Assembly: GCA_003550325.1 (NCBI GenBank)
Contig: QKWP01001175.1
Coordinates: 1-64,000 of the forward strand
DNA from: Gigaspora rosea
Taxonomy: Eukaryota; Glomeromycota; Glomeromycetes; Diversisporales; Gigasporaceae
Length of the DNA stretch: 64,000 nt
Reading direction: 5' to 3'
Shown: positions 56,585-64,000 of the stretch, piece after piece
How the letters are laid out: each line of letters begins with the position of its first letter
Position numbering within the stretch: the stretch's first letter is position 1
Made by a program: the position numbers and the translations under genes
Notes under the pieces: generated by a model
Told to the model about the DNA's origin: nothing
The model's input: the letters and a program-made list of their open reading frames with translations, nothing else
Database searches by the model: none

Positions 56585-58256
56585 TGAGGGTATGGCGACT
56601 TAGAGAAGTAGATAAGTTGTCACTTTCCAAGCGGTAGGTCTAGAGTTTGAATCCCACTAGAGATGTTTTAAAAAAATAGGCCTATGTATCAGTAATATTT
56701 ATTCGACGATTGGTTGGGTATATTACCTATAGTTTTAGTATTACTATTTTGAAATAGAAGCTCTTAGGCAATCCAAATCCAAGGAACCAGAATAATTGAA
56801 ACCTGTTTGGCAAGACCCGAACAAGGAGGTAGTGAAGATCTTTAACAATACTACAGATACCAGAATTTGAAACCAAAGAACTGGATGCATACTCTAAGCC
56901 AAGAAGGGTTTACCAATCTGGCCGCCGGAATCATATTGAAGGAAAAAGTTCTATGCTGCAGAATTAGAAACCAAGAAAAGTAAACTGAAAAGGCACCTAA
57001 AGCCAAAGTAAAACAATCTATCTGAGCTAACTGGTTTGGTAGTTTGGAAGGGATTAGTTATAGGACTAGTTGATATGGGTATCGAGATAGAATGAACCTT
57101 GCAAGTGCACAAATACTAGAATTGTGCAGTTTAATAGTTTGCCCTAACTGCTAGTGGTAGCTTTAAGTTACTGCAAAAGGTATTCAAAGCCTAATTGGAA
57201 ATGCATAGGACATAGAAAGATTAGAAAGTACATACTATACCTCCCCTAGACAATCTAGTTAGGGATAGTAAATAACTTTAAATGATCCGAATGACTCAAA
57301 TAACAAATAACTAGTCATTGGTTATTTTATAGCTCAAATGACTTAAGAAGATCATTTAACTCTAGTTAATTGATTATCTAATAACTTTTAGCCAATCATA
57401 ATTGATTGTTGTTCTCTGTAAAATGAAATATTGCTAAATGCTATTCAATAAATATTATTATATGTGATAAATGGCTAATGATTCCAAATGATCAATCTTT
57501 ATTCGATAAATGAGTGGTATTGTATTTTGGCTAAATAATTAAGTCATTTACTATACCTGTTGTATATTGACAATCCGATTGAATTATAACAGGTATAAAG
57601 TAATTAAGAAAAAAAACACTAAACAAAAGATAATGTATTTACTTTTTTAAAAAAAAGTTTGTGAATAATTTACCGATTACAAAATTATATTTTAATTTAC
57701 AAATGGCATGTCAATTAATAATCAACGTGATTGGTAGGATATTAACTATATATAAAATGGCCTAATGACCAAACGGCCTCGGTCATTTGGAAATGATCAT
57801 AGTCATTTGGTCACAAGTCATTTCCAAATAACTCAAAATTTGAATAACCTCAAATGACCGGTTATTTAGAGATCATTTGAGATCATTTGAAAAATTAGCA
57901 AATGACAAGATTATTTACTATCCCTGAATCCAGTAGTATAAGAACCCTACTGGATTATTTATAGAATTAGGACACAAGTAGTATAGCAGATGTCAACCTG
58001 GATGGTCTTCAATTAAAGCAGTACAAGGTTATATGCTGGTGTAATTGTAGTAGGTGATATAGGATGGGAACATCAGAGAGTTTAAATGAGTAATCTTCTA
58101 GTTAGATTACAGGTATGGTATATAGTGTAGACCTTTGGGCAGACTACTCAATAGGTGACCAAAAGTTGCACATGTAGCTATATGTACACTTATTAACCAG
58201 AAATATATTATCAAAATCTAATAAAATCTGCCTTTACATGATATTGCGGAAGGGAA
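56585..58256 (+). mobile_element. tRNA-headed SINE-like element, tail type 2, split by a hAT MITE
   Basis: Head GAGGGTATGGCGACTTAGAG, B-box-like AGAGTTTGAATCCCACTAG near 56641, body GAAACCTGTTTGGCAAGACC, then the MITE at 57260-57926, then tail GGTATGGTATATAGTGTAGA ... ATTGCGGAAGGG plus poly(A). About 1.0 kb without the insert. It directly follows the PIF-type MITE. Confidence 0.75.
57260..57926. mobile_element. hAT-type MITE with 8-bp target duplication
   Basis: Ends TAGGGATAGTAAATAAC and inverse of GATTATTTACTATCCCTG; flanks AATCTAGT (57252-57259) and AATCCAGT (57927-57934), 7 of 8 matching. The body is built of CAAATGAC/GTCATTTG words in both orientations, some dozens of them. Sister copy at 13322. 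Confidence 0.8.
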
Positions 58257-58332
58257 AAAAAAATTACTATAGATTTTCAAAAATAAGCTATTCTAAAAAT
58301 AGGCTATTTTCTTATTTTTTAAAAAATTTTTA

Positions 58333-59630
58333 AGGGTGTGGCGACTTAGAGAAGCTGTTTGGTTGTCACCCCTCCAAGCGGCAGGTCTAGAGTTCAAATC
58401 CCACTGGAGACGAATTGGAAAATAGGTTTGTATTACGGTAACATTTGTTCATCGATCGGTTGGGTATATTACTTGTAACCTTGGTACCACCATCTTAAAT
58501 GGGAGCTTTGGCGTAGTTGTATAAGTTATACAGACAAATCCAAGGGACCAGAACAATTGAAACCCATTTGGCAAGCCCCGAGTGGAGAGGTAGCTGGACT
58601 TACGATGGTACCAGGTAAAAGAATCTCAGCGGGGACTGACCGGAAATCTGGACGGGCAAGAGCCCCTATGTCAAAGGGGGCCCACCAACCTGGCCGCTGG
58701 AGTCGCACCAGAGAAAAAGATCATGTGTTATAGAAGCATGAACCAAGGAAAGGGAGACCTTAGGCATCTAAAGCCTGGCAGACCGATCCTTCCGGGCCAA
58801 CTGGATTGGTAGTCTGGAATGACTGGGAAAAAGAATCCAAAAAGGGACTGACCGGATACTGGGGTTTAGTGAACTTCGCAAGGGCAGATGAAACTGACCG
58901 ACCAACAAGAAGTGGAAGCATGGAGGTATGTATTTGTCAAAGCCCAACGGAGCTCTGGGTGCACCCATATGAAAGTCTTAGGGCGTTAGGAGGAACTGGA
59001 ACTACCAGCAACAGGTATAGCTGGTATAAGTGCATGTAGTGGTACAAAAGTTGAATTGGCCGAGCCTCATAATGCCATCCAACTATATCAGGGACTGGAA
59101 GCTTCTGGCGAAACATGCCTGGGTACTTGTCACCATAGCAGGAAGTACAGTCGTTTGCACATTTCCGAATTCAGAACGTTAAATCCTGGGTTCCCAAGTC
59201 GCAGGAAAATTAGCTAGTTGTAGCAGCATGCAGGCTTGAGATACTTACCCAATATGGTAGAGGCAGCTGCATGGTTTGAGATACGAACTCCCGAGAAGTA
59301 CGCTAGTAAAGAAACGGGTATACCAATTTGGAAGCAGCAAGCGCCTACCTGGAATTACATACACCAAATTGGGAGTAATGATAGTAGAAAATGTGGGTAA
59401 AGTGGTGGACATGTGAACACTAACTGTTGGTTGGGGAAAAGGGATGTCCAAAAACCAGTCTAGCTGTATAAATGGGAATATGGTAGGCTCTGGTAGGTTT
59501 AGGTTATGGATAAAATAGTCCAAGTCTCGACACTTAGTAGGTAGTATAATAATTGTAAGCAATATATTGTAACGATTAATATACACTCAATAAAGTTAGA
59601 GGCATGACCTCACCTTAACAACAAAAAAAA
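58333..59630 (+). mobile_element. tRNA-headed SINE-like element, tail type 1
   Basis: Head GGGTGTGGCGACTTAGAGAA, B-box-like AGAGTTCAAATCCCACTGG near 58390, body AAACCCATTTGGCAAGCCCC, tail AGGCATGACCTCACCTTAAC plus poly(A). Flanks share a TTTTAAAAAATTTTTWA stretch, a plausible but low-complexity target duplication. At about 1.3 kb it is the longest copy; the frames of 60-113 codons inside (both strands) differ between copies and are not supported as proteins. Confidence 0.8.
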
Positions 59631-60872
59631 AATTTTAAAAAATTTTTTAGCAATTGCTATATATAAAAATCCAAATTTTACTAAATAAACTTTTATTATT
59701 CAGAACAACAAAATATACCTATTATTGGGAAATTTTACTAACAAATATGAATTAATATTTAGCTTTTAATCAATATTTATTATTTGTATTTTAATAATAA
59801 AAATTAATAAATTTGTTATTACTTAATATATATTAGAAATCGATATAATTTGATTAGTAGATATATATTGATAAAAATATTAGTAAATTGACTCGATTAT
59901 ATTATGCTTGATCATTGATCAATTTAGATCAATAATCAAGCACCAATTAATAGGCTCAAGCAACAATAGATTAATCAATGATTGATAATGCTAATCAATC
60001 AAATAAGTATTGTATTGATTAATTAGAATTTTTTAACATGATTTTACCTGAGATATTATTTAATTTCTGATCTATTTGTCTAATATTAATATTTCATATA
60101 CCTAAAAATTTTTGATAAAAACATTGTAATTATTAATATTGAGTGCATCGTATTAGCCTTTTATTGTGTGAATACAATTTCAAAAAGAGATATAATTTTA
60201 TAAGATTGTATTACCTTATTATTTTTAATATATATTTTTTAACTGATAAATATAATATAATCGATCAATGATTAATTTAATGATTGATCAATTATATTCA
60301 CTTGAGCTCATAATTATATGCTTGATCGATTATACTTGATCAAACATATATTCTTGATTTTGATCGATTAAAAAAATTTTTTTCAGGTCAATCATCAATT
60401 AATAATTTTTTTGCCAAGTTAATTCACTAGAAAATATATTTATCAATAGTGAACCAAATCAATTTTAAAAATTCAACTTGACTAAGTTGATTTAAGTTAA
60501 TTATTTATTTTAATTTTTAGCTAAAATTATTTTTTTTTTTAAAAAATATAATTATATAAAAAAATGCACTAATCATATCACATATTATTTAAGTATATCC
60601 TATGCTTGTACAGTATATAGTATATATATAGCATATATATAAATAGTGTAAAAAAAAATCAATGTTTGTTAAGCATATATATGTACTACAAATTTGAGCT
60701 TTATTTATTTCAAAAGAAACTAATCAAATTTTATTTTAATAAAACTAGTAAATTGACCCAAGTGTGTATTACTTGGATTACCTGTTGGGCATGGGTGGCC
60801 CAGATCAGATAGTGACAAATCAGGTGAAAACAGGTAAATTAAACCATGGATTGACCTACAGGTAACCTGTGG
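59631..60872. other. AT-rich spacer, no gene
   Basis: Long AT-rich stretch with many ATTGATCAAT/TGATCGATTA words. From 60760 a GC-richer stretch has GGTTGACCYACAGGT words that resume after the hAT MITE at 61587, so the MITE landed inside this repeat. Confidence 0.4.
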
Positions 60873-60880
60873 GTTGACCC

Positions 60881-61586
60881 CAGTGTTCCGCAAAACTGAA
60901 CTGATACCCGAACTTGAACCCGAACCCGCTCGTTCGGGTCAATTTCGGTTTTACGATTTTTAGACCAAGTGATTACGGGTTTTAGATACAGGTACCCGAT
61001 TAACTCGCATAAACCTGCATATATTAATCACCTGGCCTTGAATGAATAGAAATTTAAAAATTCAAGAAATTCTTTGCACTCCCATTTCGACACCTTTTTT
61101 TTTATATAACTTATATATACATGTATAATTTTAAAACACGTCATATAAGCATACTTGCCTACCTTTCGTGCAAATTAACATTTATACATATAAAGCTTTC
61201 CCAAGTTTTTGTTAAAAAAAGCACAAATACACATTCTCCCTTTAGCATGGCAAACGTTACAAATTTCATAAATATCTATATAGATGACCCTTTCCTATTA
61301 GACGATAATATCTATATGAATGATTCCCTTATTGAAGCGGAAAGTTCCCCATATTAACGAATCTGATAACCTGGAAACCAGTAACTCCTCTATAAGCAAT
61401 AAGACTTAAGCTTTATTATAATTTCAGAATTTTTGGTTGGGTGTATAAAATCACTTAATCAGGTCCTGGTTTGGGTTCGGGTTTTGATAATACAGTTCCG
61501 GGTTTGAGTACTGAATCGAATTGAATTTTTGATTCAAGTCCAGTTTTGCACAAAACCCGGGCCGAACCAGACCGTGTGGAACACTA
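60881..61586. mobile_element. hAT-type nonautonomous element with perfect 8-bp target duplication
   Basis: Ends CAGTGTTCCGCAAAACTG and inverse of AGACCGTGTGGAACACTA; flanks GTTGACCC (60873-60880 and 61587-61594) match perfectly. Subterminal CCCGAACCCG words mirror those of the smaller element at 6075. A 78-codon frame (61121-61357) lies in the unique core; it has no transposase motif and I do not support it as a gene. Confidence 0.85.
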
Positions 61587-61639
61587 GTTGACCCATTGGT
61601 GATCTATAGGTTGACCTACATCAGCAAAAATATATATGC

Positions 61640-61868
61640 GTAAACTTTTGCAAGTTTTTACGATATATAAAAAAATCATAAACTTACGTAAACTTTAGCA
61701 TAATACTATGTAAGTCTTACGATGTGTAAGAAAATCGTAAATTTATGTAAAAATTTTACATAAATTTATGATTTTCTTATATACTGTAAAACTTATGTAG
61801 TTTTAGCCTAAATCTTTTATGTAAGTTTATGGTTTTTTTATATACTGTAAAAACTTGCAAAAGTTTAC
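61640..61868. repeat. Foldback repeat with TAAACTTTTGCAAGTTTTTAC ends
   Basis: The 21-bp left end is exactly inverted at 61847-61867; inner words TACGTAAACTT and TATGTAAGTTTA continue the symmetry to the centre. The GCAAGTTTTTGCAAG flavour is shared with the T-rich arrays nearby. Confidence 0.65.
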
Positions 61869-62099
61869 ACTAAATTTTTTACAATTTTTTTATGAACCAT
61901 AAGAAATCGTAAATTTACGTTAAATTTCTTACATAAATATTTGAACCCTTTCAAAATATTTTAGAACTAGAAAACCAAGCTAGATCAATAGATCTGTAAC
62001 CTGGATTGTGCATTGGACAAATTTTTCAAAATAGTTCGAAATAGTTCAATGAAGTTCAAATTCTGTACTACAAGATCAGATTAGATCTTTTGTTTATAA

Positions 62100-63180
62100 T
62101 TAGATTTTCTATTTTGTTTTTTTCACTTTTTTGTTTTTTATTTTTTGTTTTTGTTTGTTTTTTTTGTTTTTGTTTGTTTTTTTCATTTTTTATTTATTTT
62201 TTTTAATTTTTTTATTTTATTTTTATTTCGGCACTTTACAAGAAAAACAACCAACTTTTCGAAACCTTGCGCATGCAACTATGATTTCTAACACTTTTAA
62301 GAACACACCCTTAGCAATTTTTAAATTTTCAAAAACGCTTTTTTAAAAATAAGTGCAAGTTTTCGCAAGCTTTCGCAAGTTTTTGCAAGTTCTTACAAGG
62401 TTTCGCTTCATTTAGTTTTTCATTTCATGTTATTTGTTTTTGTTTTTTTGGTTTATTTAAAATTTTTTTATTAATTTTTTTATTTCGGCACTTTGTGAGA
62501 AAAACAAACTGCTTTTGAAACATTGCACATGCCAACTACGACTTTCGATACTTTCAAGAACACATACCAGCAATTTCTAAATTTTCAAGAACACTTCTTT
62601 AGAGAAATGGACACAAGTTTTTACAAGTTTTTGCAAGTTTTTGCAAGTTCTTGCAAGGTTTCGTTTCATTTATTTTTGCATTTCGCGTTTTTTGATTTTG
62701 TTTTTTTGGTTTATTTTTAAAATTTTTTTATTAATTTATTTTATTTCGGCACTTTGCGAGAAAAACAAACCGTTTTAAAACATTGCGCATGCCAACTATG
62801 ACTTTTGACACTTTTAAAAACACACCCCCAGCAATTTTTAAATTTTCAAAAATGCTTCTTTAAAGAAATGTGTACAAGTTTTTGCAAGGTTTCACTTTGT
62901 TTTTTTTTTTGTTTCATGTTTTTGTTTTTGTTTTTTTTGGTTTATTTTTAAATTTTTTTTATTAATTTATTTTATTTTAGCACTTTGCGAATAATAAGTA
63001 TATAGGGCTAGTTTTTTGTATACAGTAATAGAATTAGATGTGATGAAGTGTGAAAGTAGTTTAAAATATTTGTAATAATGTAAAAATAATACATAATATA
63101 TAATAAAATATGTAATATTAATTAAAAATAAATATTTAATAAATGTAAAATATAATATATAATAATAATAAATAAAAAAA
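62100..63180. repeat. T-rich tandem repeat of about 259 bp, locus 2
   Basis: Unit starts (GGCACTTTGCGAGAAAAAC) fall near 62229, 62488, 62747 and 62981, so the period is about 259 bp, with a shorter last unit. Each unit has GCATGCCAACTATGAC, AGCAATTTTTAAATTTTC, GCAAGTTTTTGCAAG and a long TTTTGTTTTTG tract. The array ends in an AATAATACATAATATATAA tail shared with locus 1. Confidence 0.8.
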
Positions 63181-63186
63181 TAAAGC

Positions 63187-63725
63187 GTGTGGTGACTTAG
63201 AGAAGTTGGTAAGTTGTCACCCCAAGTAGCAGGTATAGGGTTCAAATCCTACTGGCGACGCTTTTGAAAAATAAGATCTGTGTTCTGGTAACCGTTTCCT
63301 GTTGATCAGTTGGATACATCACCTTTAGTCCTTGGTAACCATCTCGAATAGGAGCTTTTGGGCAAAGTTGTGTTTTGTGACACAGATAAATCCAAGGAAC
63401 CAGGGAAACAGAAACCCATTTGGCAAGACCCGAGTAAGGAAGTAGCAAAGTTCTTCAATGGTGCTACCAAAACTGGAATATTGGACCGGAGCTGAAAAAC
63501 CAGACGTTGACCTCAGGGACAAGGTCTACCAACCTGGCCGCCAGATTGGGTACTAGAGGAAAAGGACCTATGTTATAAAAGTAGGTCCAGGAGAAAAAAA
63601 CCATAATGGCACCTAATGCCGGGTAGATCAACCCTTTCAGGCCAACTGAATTGGAAGTCAGGGAAAATAGTAAAGAACCGGTAGGAAAGTGATGGTGGGT
63701 ACCAGGGTTGGAGTGAACCTTATAA
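63187..63725 (+). mobile_element. tRNA-headed SINE-like element, 5' part
   Basis: Head GTGTGGTGACTTAGAGAAGT with B-box-like AGGGTTCAAATCCTACTGG near 63237 and body AAACCCATTTGGCAAGACCC. It is cut at 63725 by the third PIF-type MITE, so its tail type cannot be seen. Confidence 0.75.
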
Positions 63726-64000
63726 GGGGGCATCCATAAATAACATTATGTACTCCCTCATAGTAGCACTGGACCCTCATAAAAAAATTTCAAAATCCGT
63801 ATGTTTATACAATATATAAAATTTTACAAAAACTTGAATATATTGTGACACAGTAATCCGATTTGGATAATTTAGGTACCATTCGATTCATATCAGTGAG
63901 ACGAATCCAATGATACCAAAATCATTTCATTTGGATTACTAGATCAATAGTTATTCACAAAAAACCATTGATTTTTTAGTAATTTTATAAGAAAACATAA
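63726..64000. mobile_element. PIF/Harbinger-type MITE, copy 3, cut by window end
   Basis: Starts GGGGGCATCCATAAATAACA after TAA (63723-63725) and follows copy 2 through the first palindrome module near 63889. The right end lies outside the window. Confidence 0.8.

Noticed and set aside
59245-59586. 113-codon minus-strand frame, similar in the SINE-like copy at 25441-25860
   Set aside because: The two copies keep similar words but different stops and frames; it is noncoding retroposon body read from the antisense side.
61121-61357. 78-codon frame in the hAT-type element as a transposase remnant
   Set aside because: No hAT dimerisation or catalytic motif; too short, and located in unique AT-rich core.

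Overview
The window looks like a piece of a very AT-rich, repeat-laden fungal genome. Two host genes with short GT-AG introns, LINEs that carry an RNase H domain, a Ty3/gypsy element and a dense population of small TIR elements suggest an early-diverging fungus. An arbuscular mycorrhizal fungus (Glomeromycotina) is my best guess, but this is inferred from style and not from a marker gene. I see only two convincing host genes: an EI24/CysZ-family membrane protein (2732-3999, + strand, three exons, 282 aa) and a triple-KH RNA-binding protein (9230-10603, - strand, two exons, 397 aa). There are no rRNA genes, functional tRNA genes or CRISPR arrays. The two genes do not form an operon or shared pathway.

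Layout. 1-16 kb: the two genes, separated by AT-rich DNA holding MITEs (hAT-type with 8-bp target duplications, PIF-type with TTA, mariner-type with TA), an (AAT)n microsatellite and small retroposon fragments. 15.86-40.24 kb: one large nest. The outermost element is a decayed Ty3/gypsy retrotransposon with roughly 650-bp LTRs and an ATAT target duplication. Its 5' LTR is split by an antisense LINE (16679-29108). That LINE is itself split by a complete tRNA-headed SINE-like element with a perfect 17-bp duplication, by three TA-type MITEs, and by a 175-bp MITE that carries a 2.2-kb palindromic element. The gypsy interior and 3' LTR carry further MITEs, foldbacks and a TIR element with an assembly gap. 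40-46.5 kb: MITEs, short tandem repeats, a SINE-like copy and a LINE 3' end. 46.96-53.86 kb: a near full-length sense LINE (two-RRM ORF1; ORF2 with endonuclease, RT, RNase H and a CCHC knuckle) that landed in an older retroposon tail and later received a truncated SINE-like copy. 54-64 kb: more SINE-like copies, hAT and PIF MITEs, and a roughly 259-bp T-rich tandem repeat.

The most interesting signals are four. (1) A tRNA-headed retroposon family of about 1.1 kb with two different 3' tails, one resembling the antisense LINE tail. (2) A palindromic module of roughly 110 bp centred on GTCTCANTGAGAC that recurs at least 12 times in otherwise different foldback and PIF-type elements. (3) The 2.2-kb palindrome, whose host MITE is restored to exactly 175 bp when the insert and one 7-bp duplication are subtracted. 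(4) Repeated back-to-back MITE insertions at TATA. All coordinates of repeats come from reading by eye; element family names rest on target-duplication length and terminal sequence, because no transposase is present.
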